Source of the DNA: Spirochaetales bacterium
GTDB lineage: Bacteria; Spirochaetota; Spirochaetia; DSM-2461
DNA length: 64,000 nt
Reading direction: 5' to 3'
NCBI GenBank assembly: GCA_016936555.1
Contig: JAFGXR010000108.1
Span: 62,001-126,000, forward strand
Below, piece by piece: positions 44,635-53,716 of this stretch. The notes beneath the pieces are model-generated. The model saw nothing but the letters and a program-made list of their open reading frames with translations, was not told where the DNA came from and ran no database searches. Numbering within the stretch: the first letter of the stretch is position 1; each line of letters opens with the position of its first letter. Both the position numbers and the translations under genes were made by a program.

Positions 44635-46146
44635 ATGGTAAAAACAGGTTTTATCGGATGCGGACGTATTTCCGATCTCCACTATCAGGCTTACCGGCAG
44701 CTGGATGAGGCGGAAATTGCCATGATCTGCGATCCCGATGAACAGGTCGTCAGAAAAAAAGCGGAATTGTGGGGTGTCGGGAACTATTGTACAGATTTCA
44801 GGGATATTCTGAAAAATCCTCACATCGATGCCGTGGAGATTCTCACGCCGCAGCTTTTCCATGAGCAGCTTGTAATAGAAGCTCTGGAAGCGGGAAAGCA
44901 TGTGGCTGTTCAGAAGCCGATGACAGTAAGTCTCAAGAGTGCCGACAGGATGATCAGGGCTGCTGAGAAAAACAACAGGATCCTGAAGGTGACGGAAAAC
45001 TATATCTTTTATCCGCCGATTCTCGAAGCGCGGAAAAGAATACTCGAAGGACAGATCGGAGAGCCTTCCACTATCAGAATCAAACTGAGCGCAACCAATT
45101 CGGGGGGGTGGTTTGTTCCTCCCGGATCGTGGCAGTGGAGAATGGAGGAATTCGCACAGGGGCGCGGGTCCCAGACTTTCGATCACGGGCATCATCTCTG
45201 GGCTGTCGCCTGGTTTCTCATGGGGGAGTTCGAAAGAGTCAGCGCCTGGATCGATGTGACCGATGATTCTATTGATTCTCCCGCGGTTATAATGTGGAAA
45301 CACCGCGGGGAAAGACGGTACGGCAGCTGTGAGTATTCCTATTCCAATGAGATGGAAATGCCTTCGGATTACTATTCCAATGATGAATGGATCGACATTA
45401 CGGGAAGCCGGGGTATCCTCAGGATCAACCGCTGTACGGGACATCTGAGCGACCGTCCCGTACTGGGGGTTTACCGCGACGGAAAATGGGAATATCCCGA
45501 AGAGTCGGATTCGGACTGGAGTTCCGGCTTTACCGGCGCTGCCAGGAACTTCATCAATGCCGTTCAGGGCAGAGAAGAGCCGGTTCTGAGCCTGGGCGAC
45601 GCCAGACATATACTGGCTATGGATATTGCTGTCCAGAAAGCCGCCAGAAAGTTCCGTCCCGTCTTTGTCGATGAGCTTGATGCGCCTCTTCCGGGATTCT
45701 ATGCCTGGAAGGAGCGCAACAGGATGAAGTCCCGGTCACCTCTTAATGTTAAGGTCCCGAAGGACAGCGGTAATCCGGTGCGTTTGGAAAAAATCAGAAG
45801 AAAATTCTCCTCCTATGCTTCAGTGGCGGGAAATCTGACTCTCTCTATGGGAGAATCTCTTGCCGGAAAGGAGAATCTCAATCTGAGAGGTGTCTTTCTG
45901 ATAGAACTGACAGGAGTAAATCAGACAACAGACACCTACCGGCTCGATATTGCGGATAGAAATATTTCCATGGATTCCGCGACGGAGACCGGGGGATGGG
46001 ATGTTAAAATCTCTTCGGACTCCGGAGTCTGGGGGGCGGTCCTCTCCGGGAAAAAATCTATGATGACAGCCTATCTGCAGGGATTGATTACGATTCAGGG
46101 CGACAGCGGCAAGGCTTTATCACTGAAAAAAGTTCTGGAACTTTAA
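44635..46146 (+). CDS. Gfo/Idh/MocA-family dehydrogenase fused to an SCP2 domain
   Basis: 503 residues. Residues 1-120 form the NAD(P)-binding Rossmann domain ('GFIGCGRISDLH'), with 'HVAVQKPMTV' supplying the catalytic lysine (Gln in place of the usual Glu of EKP). Residues ~125-365 form the alpha/beta domain with 'QTFDHGHHLWAVAWFLMG', the usual D/H motif. Unusually, residues ~395-503 match the sterol-carrier-protein-2 fold: 'GVFLIELTGV', 'WDVKISSDSGVWGAVLSGKK' and 'YLQGLITIQGDSGKALSLKKV' follow the SCP2 consensus in order. The fusion could give the dehydrogenase a hydrophobic-ligand pocket or an oligomerisation role. It oxidises a sugar or cyclitol in the operon's pathway (inference). Confidence 0.85.
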   Translation: MVKTGFIGCGRISDLHYQAYRQLDEAEIAMICDPDEQVVRKKAELWGVGNYCTDFRDILKNPHIDAVEILTPQLFHEQLVIEALEAGKHVAVQKPMTVSLKSADRMIRAAEKNNRILKVTENYIFYPPILEARKRILEGQIGEPSTIRIKLSATNSGGWFVPPGSWQWRMEEFAQGRGSQTFDHGHHLWAVAWFLMGEFERVSAWIDVTDDSIDSPAVIMWKHRGERRYGSCEYSYSNEMEMPSDYYSNDEWIDITGSRGILRINRCTGHLSDRPVLGVYRDGKWEYPEESDSDWSSGFTGAARNFINAVQGREEPVLSLGDARHILAMDIAVQKAARKFRPVFVDELDAPLPGFYAWKERNRMKSRSPLNVKVPKDSGNPVRLEKIRRKFSSYASVAGNLTLSMGESLAGKENLNLRGVFLIELTGVNQTTDTYRLDIADRNISMDSATETGGWDVKISSDSGVWGAVLSGKKSMMTAYLQGLITIQGDSGKALSLKKVLEL

Positions 46147-46171
46147 ATAGAGAATAATCAGGGAGATATAT

Positions 46172-47665
46172 ATGAGTTACAAAGTATACGGTCAATTTTT
46201 CGATGGTGCGGAACAGCCTGTCTATAAAGGAACCTCTCCGGTTTTCAATCCGGCAACCGGGAAAGTCATAGCTGAAACCGGCCATGCCGGGAAAGAAACG
46301 ACCGAGTCGGTTATTGAAAAAGCCGCAAAAGCGGGCGAAGCCTGGGCGGCGATGATACCGGCGAAAAGAGCATCGGTTTTCTACCGGTTCCGGGAGCTTC
46401 TCATGGAACATCAGGACGAGATATGCCGGATTATTACGGAGGAGCACGGCAAGACGATAGCCGATGCCAGAGGGGAGCTGCAGAGAGGTATCGAAAATGT
46501 CGAGTTCGCCTGCGGAATTCCCGCCCTTCTCAAGGGAGAATATTCCTCCCGCGCCGGTTCGGGAATCAGCACGAGAACGGAACTCTTTCCCCTGGGGGTC
46601 GTCGCGGGGATCACCCCTTTCAATTTTCCCGCCATGGTCCCTCTCTGGATGTATCCGGCGGCCATTGCCTGCGGAAACAGCTTTATTCTGAAGCCTTCGG
46701 AGAAAGATCCCGGTGTGAGTCTTTATATGGCGGGATTGTTCAGCCAAGCGGGATTGCCGGACAATGTCTTCACGGTTCTGAACGGTAATGAGGAGGTCGT
46801 TACCGCTCTAATCGATGATTTAAGGGTGCAGGCTTTCAGCTTCGTCGGGTCAACAGCTGTCGCCCGGAAAATTTATGAGCGCTGCGGAGCCCGGGGTAAA
46901 AGGGTTCAGGCACTGGGCGGTGCCAAAAATCACGCTGTCGTCACTTCTGATGCGGATCTGGAAATGGTCGGCAACGGATTGATGGGGGCTGTTTTCGGTT
47001 CGGCGGGAGAGCGTTGCATGGCTATCTCTGTAGCGGTTTGTATCGGCGATGAGACCGCTGACAGACTTGTTGCCTCTATGGTGGATAAAATCAGAGCCCT
47101 TAAGGTCGGTAACGGCATGGATGAAACATCGGATATGGGCCCTCTTATTTCCCTGGAGCATAGGGAAAGAGTCCGTTCCTATATCGATAAAGGTGTCGAA
47201 GAAGGCGCGGAGCTGATTGTCGACGGAAGAGAGCTGGAATTCAGGGACGGTTTTTTTATCGGCCCCAGCCTGTTTGACCGGGTGAAGCCGGGCATGTCTA
47301 TATACCGGGATGAAATTTTCGGTCCGGTCCTTTCGGTCGTTCGGGTGAAAACTCTGGAAGAGGCTGTTCAGCTCATCAACAGCCACCAGTACGGGAACGG
47401 AAGCTGTCTTTATACCAAGGACGGCGGCAGCGCCGATTTCTATACCCGGAATGTCTCGGCGGGGATGGTCGGGGTCAATGTACCGCTTCCTGTTCCCGTG
47501 GCTTATCATAGCTTTGGAGGATGGAAAGACTCTCTGATGGGAGACCATTATGCCTACGGGCCCGATTCCATTAACTTCTATACAAGGAAAAAGACAATTT
47601 CTGAACGGTGGGACAGCGGTACCGGAAAGAGTATCAGTTACAGTTTTCCTTCACACGGTAGCTGA
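46172..47665 (+). CDS. CoA-acylating aldehyde dehydrogenase, MmsA/IolA-like
   Basis: 497 residues. The nucleophile C282 lies in 'GSAGERCMAIS', and 'QALGGAKNHAVV' and 'FNFPAMVPLWMYPAAIACGN' are typical of methylmalonate-semialdehyde dehydrogenases, which make acyl-CoA from a semialdehyde. In inositol breakdown the same enzyme (IolA) turns malonate semialdehyde into acetyl-CoA. GGGAGA lies about 8 bp before the ATG. It is the last gene of the operon and probably handles the short aldehyde produced by the transketolase or by cleavage of the IolD-like product. Confidence 0.9.
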   Translation: MSYKVYGQFFDGAEQPVYKGTSPVFNPATGKVIAETGHAGKETTESVIEKAAKAGEAWAAMIPAKRASVFYRFRELLMEHQDEICRIITEEHGKTIADARGELQRGIENVEFACGIPALLKGEYSSRAGSGISTRTELFPLGVVAGITPFNFPAMVPLWMYPAAIACGNSFILKPSEKDPGVSLYMAGLFSQAGLPDNVFTVLNGNEEVVTALIDDLRVQAFSFVGSTAVARKIYERCGARGKRVQALGGAKNHAVVTSDADLEMVGNGLMGAVFGSAGERCMAISVAVCIGDETADRLVASMVDKIRALKVGNGMDETSDMGPLISLEHRERVRSYIDKGVEEGAELIVDGRELEFRDGFFIGPSLFDRVKPGMSIYRDEIFGPVLSVVRVKTLEEAVQLINSHQYGNGSCLYTKDGGSADFYTRNVSAGMVGVNVPLPVPVAYHSFGGWKDSLMGDHYAYGPDSINFYTRKKTISERWDSGTGKSISYSFPSHGS

Positions 47666-47952
47666 GTGATCTCTCTTTGGTTGGTGCATAATGATAATAA
47701 ATCATGAGGAAAAATAAACATCGGATTTTATTCAAAATTACATACTGTGCAGATATGTAACTAGATTTCCTATAAATATAAGGAAGGTTAATGCGGGGGT
47801 TATTTTTTCTCATCCTCAGGCTCTTGTTGATTCAGATAGATCTCAGGTCCTTAATCCCTTCAAAGCGACTGATCTGATTCTCAATATCTCCATCGGTAAT
47901 TTTCAGAACATAATCATTATTGACATGATATATATGCTCGTTATTTACACTC
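47666..47952. other. Intergenic region between convergent genes
   Basis: 287 bp with no convincing gene or terminator. A + strand 28-codon frame (47791-47877) has an AAGGAAGG upstream but no recognisable content. On the - strand a 46-codon open frame without a standard start codon (47832-47972) runs on from the 3' end of the sugar dehydrogenase gene in another frame; see findings. Confidence 0.5.
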
Positions 47953-49098
47953 TCAATCTGCAGAAAGGGGAGTCAGTTTTCTCAGCCTCGCATTTTTCCC
48001 ATCTTCCAATACCCAGAGGGCGCCTTCAGGACCCTGTTCCACTTCCCGGATCCGGCTTCCCATCGGGAATCTTTCGATTTCAGAGGTTTCCGGACCGGCC
48101 GTTTCAACCCGTATAAGGGATTGAGAAACCAGGCCTCCCATAATCGCATTATCCTGCCAGGAATTGAAAAGGTCTCCGCTGTAAATGACAAGGCCCGATG
48201 GCGCGATGCTCGGTACCCAGTAAGCCTCGGGCTGTTGAAACTCCGGCCGTGTATCGTGATCCGGAATGTCGGCTCCGGAATACTGATTGCCCCATGAAAC
48301 CAGAGGCCAGCCGTAGTTTTCCCCTTTGACAATGAGATTCAGTTCATCGCCATGGCGGGGGCCCATTTCGTGCACCCACAGGCGGCCTCTCCTGTCCAAT
48401 GCTATTCCGAGCATGTTGCGGTGCCCCAGGGTCCAGAACGTTTTTGCCAGCTCTCCTCTGTCCTGAAAGGGGTTGTCGGCGGGAACCGTGCCGTCGTCAT
48501 GCAGGCGTATAATTTTTCCGAGGTTTACTGTCCAGTCCTGCGCGGGAGTCTGCTGCTGTCTTTCTCCCGATGTGATATAGAGGTAACCGGAGGAATCAAA
48601 AGCCAGCCGGTGGGAGTAGTGGCCCGATCCCGTCGCTTTGGGATCCTGTCTCCAGATAACCTTCAGGTTTTTCAGTTCAGCCCCCATATCGTTTATTCCC
48701 AGTTCCGCCATTGCAACGGCCGCGCCTCTTCTTCCTGCTGATCCGGCTTCCGCGTATGAAAGATATACAATATGATTATTTCTATAATCGGGGTGCAGAA
48801 TAATATCTCCCAGACCCCCCTGGCCTCCGTAGGCTACCGCAGGTACTCCCGACACTTTTATCCTGTTCCGGGTTTCGATATTGTATTTATAGAGATTCCC
48901 CGGTTTTTCAGTGATCAGAAGTTCTCCATCCGGAAGAAATGTCATTGCCCAGGGTTCGTAAAAAACACCGAAATCTTCCGCATTAATCAAAGTTCCGCCG
49001 TTCCCCCGGATTAATTGGGAATCTCTGTCCGATAGCGCGTTCAGAGAATAAACGGATATTATGCTTAATGCGATTATTATGAATAATCTGCTTTTCAT
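47953..49098 (-). CDS. PQQ-dependent sugar dehydrogenase-type protein
   Basis: 381 residues; signal peptide ending near SLNALS, so periplasmic. A six-bladed beta-propeller of the soluble glucose/sorbosone dehydrogenase family: '[20 protein letters not shown]', '[15 protein letters not shown]', '[21 protein letters not shown]' and '[23 protein letters not shown]' are the canonical strands and His/Arg ligand segments. Such proteins oxidise sugars with PQQ, but several members (YliI/Asd-like) have no firmly known substrate, and PQQ supply in this organism is unknown. It stands alone after a 90-bp gap from the regulator gene. Confidence 0.85.
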   Translation of the reverse strand: MKSRLFIIIALSIISVYSLNALSDRDSQLIRGNGGTLINAEDFGVFYEPWAMTFLPDGELLITEKPGNLYKYNIETRNRIKVSGVPAVAYGGQGGLGDIILHPDYRNNHIVYLSYAEAGSAGRRGAAVAMAELGINDMGAELKNLKVIWRQDPKATGSGHYSHRLAFDSSGYLYITSGERQQQTPAQDWTVNLGKIIRLHDDGTVPADNPFQDRGELAKTFWTLGHRNMLGIALDRRGRLWVHEMGPRHGDELNLIVKGENYGWPLVSWGNQYSGADIPDHDTRPEFQQPEAYWVPSIAPSGLVIYSGDLFNSWQDNAIMGGLVSQSLIRVETAGPETSEIERFPMGSRIREVEQGPEGALWVLEDGKNARLRKLTPLSAD

Positions 49099-49188
49099 AA
49101 AGTGCTTCCTTTCGTCATTTTCTCTGAATAAGATACTAACTGATGTCAGAAAAAGGCGAGGAGAAAAGCGAATGGAATCGATCTCTCT

Positions 49189-50256
49189 TTAAAGTATCAA
49201 ATCAATCACCGATGAAAGAAAATACGACAGATAGTCTTTGGAAAAGTCCGAGGGATTATCCTCGATGTATTGCCTTTCCGGCTCACTCAGTTCTTTCACT
49301 TTTCTTTTTACAATCAGATATACGGCCTGACTCAATTTTGAAGGAATCGCATTGAATCTTTTTACATACTCGTAGGCATCGGAAATCTGATTGTTTTTTA
49401 TGGAAATAACAATGTTCACTAAAAACCAATAGGGGGGATGCTGATTGTAGGTTTTCTGTAATTCATAATAACTGTCAATTACATCCTCTTTAAAAAAGCC
49501 GCTTAAAATATGAAATACCATAGCTGAACCTTTACTCCGCTGATCATTGGCAAGAATAAAGGCTTTCTGCGAAAGAATGGAAGCCTCTCTGTAATCTCTG
49601 CGGTAGAAACAGTAATAAGTCTGGAGGATGAGGGCTAATACATCATCGCGATTGTTTTTGAAAATATTAGTAGCCATCTCTTCCAGACTGTTCTCTTCAA
49701 CAGTCAGCCTTTTGTTGAGAATCAGGGGATCGTGGAGAAAACTGAAAACAGTGCTGTAATAATGGTATTTTCTGAAATTCTCTTTAAGACAGTCAGCATT
49801 GGTCCGGATTACAAAGTTATACAGTTCCACAGAGTGGTCCGTAAGAGTGTATTCTATTTGAAAAATGGCGGCTTTAAGCATTTTTATGCAGTAATCTGCA
49901 GAGTCGGATTTTTTGGTTTCTTTGTAGAAGAAAGGATTGTAATCGCCGATGGGTATATGAATTTTAATTACATCATCTTTACCGTTTTTGGCGTAATACT
50001 TCATTAGAAGATTCCTCAATCTGTGCATGGCTACGCGTACCGAGGAATCATAATAGGGGTTGAATTCGAGATCTTTGTCCAATGCATCCAGAGCTATGGA
50101 AGTTTCGGAAAAGTATGTATCGCTATTGTTGTGGAGGTTTTCCTTGTAATAGCAGAGAATCTTTCTATAGGTTGAATCGCTTTTAAAAGCTTTGGATTTG
50201 ATAATGGTTTCTAAACAATGAATTTTTTCTTCAGTTGTAATCTGGGAATGTGACAT
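49189..50256 (-). CDS. Winged-helix regulator with TPR-like C-terminus
   Basis: 355 residues. Residues ~10-115 match the winged-helix domain found at the N-terminus of many 'adenylate cyclase/TPR' regulators: 'SKAFKSDSTYRKILCYY', 'DKDLEFNPYYDSSVRVAMHR' and 'IKIHIPIGDYNPFFY' correspond to helix, DPxVRV-like and wing segments. Residues ~150-330 are helical and TPR-like. It starts 15 bp after the stop of a lone receiver-domain gene, so the two are co-transcribed and possibly act together. Lower GC than its neighbours. Target genes unknown. Confidence 0.65.
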   Translation of the reverse strand: MSHSQITTEEKIHCLETIIKSKAFKSDSTYRKILCYYKENLHNNSDTYFSETSIALDALDKDLEFNPYYDSSVRVAMHRLRNLLMKYYAKNGKDDVIKIHIPIGDYNPFFYKETKKSDSADYCIKMLKAAIFQIEYTLTDHSVELYNFVIRTNADCLKENFRKYHYYSTVFSFLHDPLILNKRLTVEENSLEEMATNIFKNNRDDVLALILQTYYCFYRRDYREASILSQKAFILANDQRSKGSAMVFHILSGFFKEDVIDSYYELQKTYNQHPPYWFLVNIVISIKNNQISDAYEYVKRFNAIPSKLSQAVYLIVKRKVKELSEPERQYIEDNPSDFSKDYLSYFLSSVIDLIL

Positions 50257-50271
50257 GAATCCTGCTTGTTT

Positions 50272-50649
50272 TTATTGTAAATTGTATAATATATTTTTTA
50301 TTTTTTCGAATTTCACGGGTTTTTCCAGAACGTATTCCAGACCTTTTGCTCTCATTGCATCTATTTTTTTACTGGAAATATCACCGGTGGCTAGAAGAAC
50401 GGGGACCGATTCATTCATCTCTTTCAATTTCAGAAAAGTCTCATGACCATTCAGCCCCGGCATATTAAGATCGAGAATAATGAGTTTTATAGTATCTCCA
50501 TGGGAGGAAAAAACCTCAAGAGCTTCAATTCCGTCAGAAGCTGTCATGGATGGGATGTCATGCATCTCAAGCATATCCTGTAATGACATTCTGATTATTT
50601 CATCATCATCAACGATCAGAACCTTGCCTTTCTTTGCCGGATCATACAT
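50272..50649 (-). CDS. Single-domain response regulator (CheY-like receiver)
   Basis: 126 residues from the ATG at 50649, which has a good AGGAGG; the longer frame up to 50808 has no such site and adds unconserved sequence. Acidic pocket D14-D16, phospho-acceptor D60 in 'LIILDLNMPGLNG', and K in 'EKPVKF'. No output domain. It probably relays phosphate to, or docks with, the adjacent winged-helix/TPR protein. Confidence 0.85.
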   Translation of the reverse strand: MYDPAKKGKVLIVDDDEIIRMSLQDMLEMHDIPSMTASDGIEALEVFSSHGDTIKLIILDLNMPGLNGHETFLKLKEMNESVPVLLATGDISSKKIDAMRAKGLEYVLEKPVKFEKIKNILYNLQ

Positions 50650-50881
50650 GAAGTTCCTCCTGTGACAGGTTTCTCTGTCATGGAAATTGAATAATTCATT
50701 GTATGTTATATTTATGGAAAATAGAATTATACTGTTATGTGTAACAGTTACAAGCTTTAGCTGCTCATTTTCTGTCCTGGCTTTTCTCCGGGGGGCCTCC
50801 TCCGGCATGTGAGTTTGTACTCCCCCGGTACCTTCAATTTTTACGGGGAGTTATATGGGGCCTGAGGATTTTTCTCTCAAT
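50650..50881. other. Intergenic region with imperfect hairpins
   Basis: Holds the AGGAGG of the receiver gene, an AT-rich stretch that should contain its promoter, and an imperfect dyad ACTCCCCGTA / TACCGGGGGAGT (~50811-50853) just after the end of the diguanylate cyclase gene. No T-run follows that dyad, so termination is uncertain. Confidence 0.4.
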
Positions 50882-52789
50882 TCATGCATCCTCCTCATCT
50901 TCTTCGGTGTAAACGGCATAGCGGTTCTTGCCTTCGGCTTTCGCTCTCAGCAATGCCTTATCCGCCCGGGACGGGAGCGTGTGAAGGGAATCGATACCCG
51001 GCGTTCCGGTGGAGCTGATTCCAATGGACAGGGACAGGCTTTTTCTCTTCGGAATATTGACCGGGTATCCGAGGAATTCTTCCAGCTCTTCCCTGAAGCC
51101 CATCCATTTCGCCGTTTCTTCGAGGATTCTGGCGGCAAGGGTTATTCCCTCTTCAATCGTAGGGATACCGGTCATCAGTATGAAAAACTCATCGCCGCCC
51201 AGCCTGAAAAGGTAATCGGATTCGCGGACAATAGCTTTCAGTATTTGTCCGAAGTGCTTGAGTATCAGATCTCCGGCGGGATGACCGAACGTATCATTAA
51301 TGTATTTAAAATTATCCAGATCAAGATAGAGGGCGGCATAGTGGCTGCCGGTTCTTTTAAAACGGGCTTCTTCTGTTTTCATTACATTGGCGAACTTATG
51401 ACGGTTGCTGACCCCCGTCAAAAGATCGGTAACGGCCTGTTCCGAAAGTTTCAGGTTGGCGGTTTCCAGTTCCCCGGTTCTCTTTCTGACCAGTTCTTCC
51501 AGGTTGTTTGTCAGTCTCTGAAGCTGCATGGTAATCCGTGCCGCCTGCCTGATCAGGATGAAGGAGTTCGACAGGATGAGAATGATCAGGCCGTAGGATG
51601 TGTTGATTTTAAAGGGAAGAAACATGAGTTTGTTGTGGGAAATGAGTATATCGAGTATGACCATAAGGAGCAGCAGGGTAATCCCGGCAATGAGAATTGT
51701 ATTTTCCTCTTTCATCTCATGGCTGGATTTCGCGAAGAGGTAAAAGACATTGATGATTCCCGCCACCATTATCAGTTGCACAACCAATACCTGGCCGGTA
51801 AAAATATAGACCGGAGCAAGGAGTATGAAAATTGAGAAAAGACCGGCAAGAGAGTTCAATACGGCGAATATTCCCCTCTTGTAAAATCGGCTGTATATAT
51901 TGTAGAAATAGGCATTTATAAATATAAATCCGACCGACATGGACAGATATTCCAGACGGATCATCAGGCTCCAGTTGAAGTCGGGATAAAAGAAGGTTAA
52001 GGGAATTTCTCCGACTATCAGGGTTCGTATCCCCATAATAAGGCAGAAGATACCCAGATTGGCGTAACTGAGAAATTCCCGGCGGACGATGAATAGAGTC
52101 AGCAGTATGATTCCCACCAGCATGACGCCGCCGGCGATAAGGGTTTCTGTGAAAATCCTGTTGCGGAAGTAGCCCGTCACCGCCTTCTGCGGACCGAGAA
52201 GCGGTGCTGTCCACATTCCACCTTTTGCATAATCGAAATTGGAGACGTGAATCAGGATATTCGTCTCTCCGCAGTTTTTCCCGAGGGGGATGACTTCATA
52301 TTTGTATTGTGAAACCGCCCCGCTGCGGGTCGTCGAAGCTTTTCCGTTCGAGCCGAGCTGCACTCCGTCAATATAAAGACTGTAGGCTGTTGAGAGGCTG
52401 GGCATCAGCAGCGCCAGAGGCCCGCATTCATCGGGTAGCTGTACTTTCAGCCTGTAGGTGGCAAATCCTCTGGGGTCTGATCTGTCATCCCAGGTCCCGG
52501 GGACTTCCTGGATTAATCCGGGACCGGGAAATGGTGTCTCTGTCTCCGGGTCGAGAAAGCGGCTTGGATACAGGAGCCAGTCTCCTCCCAGTTTATAGAT
52601 CTTTTTGCCCTCAAAGGTATGACTCTGCAGGTTGATCACCCCTTCGGACGCTGCTATGCCTTTTCCGGATATCCTGAAGAAAAAGATCATGACAAAACTG
52701 AATAATAGGCAGGCCAGGAGGATTAAAAGGGGCTTTCTGCGGATGTGTTTTAATCTGCCGGGCCGTGGACCTGCTTTCTCTGTTTTCAC
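50882..52789 (-). CDS. Diguanylate cyclase with 7TMR-DISM sensor
   Basis: 635 residues from GTG 52789; no clear ribosome-binding site, so the start is uncertain by a few codons. An N-terminal anchor helix is followed by an extracytoplasmic jelly-roll (DISMED2-like, ~residues 45-200: 'GDWLLYPSRFLDPETETPFP', 'RGFATYRLKVQL'), seven membrane helices (~205-400) and a short coiled coil. The C-terminal GGDEF domain (~440-625) has an intact 'RLGGDEFFILM' active site. It makes cyclic di-GMP from two GTP when the sensor domain is engaged. The jelly-roll fold of this sensor often binds carbohydrates, which would fit the region (inference). Confidence 0.9.
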   Translation of the reverse strand: MKTEKAGPRPGRLKHIRRKPLLILLACLLFSFVMIFFFRISGKGIAASEGVINLQSHTFEGKKIYKLGGDWLLYPSRFLDPETETPFPGPGLIQEVPGTWDDRSDPRGFATYRLKVQLPDECGPLALLMPSLSTAYSLYIDGVQLGSNGKASTTRSGAVSQYKYEVIPLGKNCGETNILIHVSNFDYAKGGMWTAPLLGPQKAVTGYFRNRIFTETLIAGGVMLVGIILLTLFIVRREFLSYANLGIFCLIMGIRTLIVGEIPLTFFYPDFNWSLMIRLEYLSMSVGFIFINAYFYNIYSRFYKRGIFAVLNSLAGLFSIFILLAPVYIFTGQVLVVQLIMVAGIINVFYLFAKSSHEMKEENTILIAGITLLLLMVILDILISHNKLMFLPFKINTSYGLIILILSNSFILIRQAARITMQLQRLTNNLEELVRKRTGELETANLKLSEQAVTDLLTGVSNRHKFANVMKTEEARFKRTGSHYAALYLDLDNFKYINDTFGHPAGDLILKHFGQILKAIVRESDYLFRLGGDEFFILMTGIPTIEEGITLAARILEETAKWMGFREELEEFLGYPVNIPKRKSLSLSIGISSTGTPGIDSLHTLPSRADKALLRAKAEGKNRYAVYTEEDEEDA

Positions 52790-52835
52790 TCAATTATATT
52801 GTTATCCGGATTTTTCAGTGAGTAAATCAGTTTTA

Positions 52836-52859
52836 TAAAAAAGGCTGCCGAAGCAGCCC
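52836..52859 (-). terminator. Rho-independent terminator of the third ABC cassette
   Basis: Read leftward: GGGCTGC-TTCG-GCAGCC followed by TTTTTT, beginning 24 bp after the permease stop. Confidence 0.9.
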
Positions 52860-52882
52860 TAGGATATAAAGGAAAGGAGAGC

Positions 52883-53716
52883 TTATCCTTTAACTGCACC
52901 GGCCGACAATCCTTTGACAAAGTAATTGGACAGGAGCAGATAGATGATGATAACAGGCACGGAAGCCAGAGACAGGACGGCAAATACCAGGTTCAGCTTT
53001 GTATCGAACTGGCCGAAGAGCTGACCTGTCGCCAGGGGGATGGTAAAGTGCTCCCGCGATTTGATAAGGACGAGGGGGAACCAGAATTCATTCCAGTTCG
53101 GAATGAAGCTGATGATCCCCGCCGCCGCCAGGCCGGGTTTGACAAGGGGGACGATGATCCGGCCGAATATTCCGGGCTCGCTGCATCCGTCTATCCGGGC
53201 GGCGCTGCTCAGTTCGTCGGGAATCATTCTGATATAGTCGTAGAGAATGAAGACGCTCAGGGGAATGGCCATGGCGATGTAAACAATGATCAGAGCCCAG
53301 AGCGTATCGAATATCTTCAGGTTCAGCATGGTCAGCATGATATCGACGGTTCCCAGTTTTATGGGGATGAACAGACCCAGTACGAAAAAGACATAGATGG
53401 CTTTGTTGTACTTGAACTGGTACTTCGATATGGCATAGGAGGCCAGTGCCGAAACGGTCACCGCTACGGCCAGGGAGATAACCGTGACCCCGATGCTGTT
53501 GAGAAAGTATCTTCCGTAGTTGGAAATGACGAAGAGGGACGTATAGGCGTCGAAGTTGAATTTCTCCGGCAGGCCGAAGGGGTTGTTGAAAATTTCCGCA
53601 TTGCTCTTGAAAGAGGTGGACAGCATGATAATGAGCGGCATGATTATGGTCAGGGCGTAGAATACCATGATGCCGTAGAGAAGTGCTCTCGCCGCGGCTT
53701 TCGTCGGTTTCATCAT
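52883..53716 (-). CDS. CUT1 sugar ABC transporter permease, MalG type (third cassette)
   Basis: 277 residues starting at ATG 53716 (MMKPTKAAARALL), overlapping the preceding gene's stop as ATGA; the open frame further upstream reads as non-membrane, His/Arg-rich sequence and is rejected. Six helices. EAA loop 'ELSSAARIDGCSEPGIFGRIIVP' (EAA variant SAA). Last gene of the leftward SBP-MalF-MalG operon and followed by a terminator. Confidence 0.9.
   Translation of the reverse strand: MMKPTKAAARALLYGIMVFYALTIIMPLIIMLSTSFKSNAEIFNNPFGLPEKFNFDAYTSLFVISNYGRYFLNSIGVTVISLAVAVTVSALASYAISKYQFKYNKAIYVFFVLGLFIPIKLGTVDIMLTMLNLKIFDTLWALIIVYIAMAIPLSVFILYDYIRMIPDELSSAARIDGCSEPGIFGRIIVPLVKPGLAAAGIISFIPNWNEFWFPLVLIKSREHFTIPLATGQLFGQFDTKLNLVFAVLSLASVPVIIIYLLLSNYFVKGLSAGAVKG

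Noticed and set aside
40291-47665. Complete myo-inositol pathway
   Set aside because: Only IolD-, IolG- and IolA-like genes are present. IolE, IolB, IolC and IolJ are missing, and transketolase and RpiB-like genes are not part of that pathway.
47791-47877. Small + strand ORF of 28 codons
   Set aside because: It has a fair ribosome-binding site but no recognisable content, and the opposite strand is at least as protein-like.
50650-50808. Longer start for the receiver-domain protein
   Set aside because: The added 53 residues are unlike any receiver N-terminus. AGGAGG precedes the ATG at 50649.
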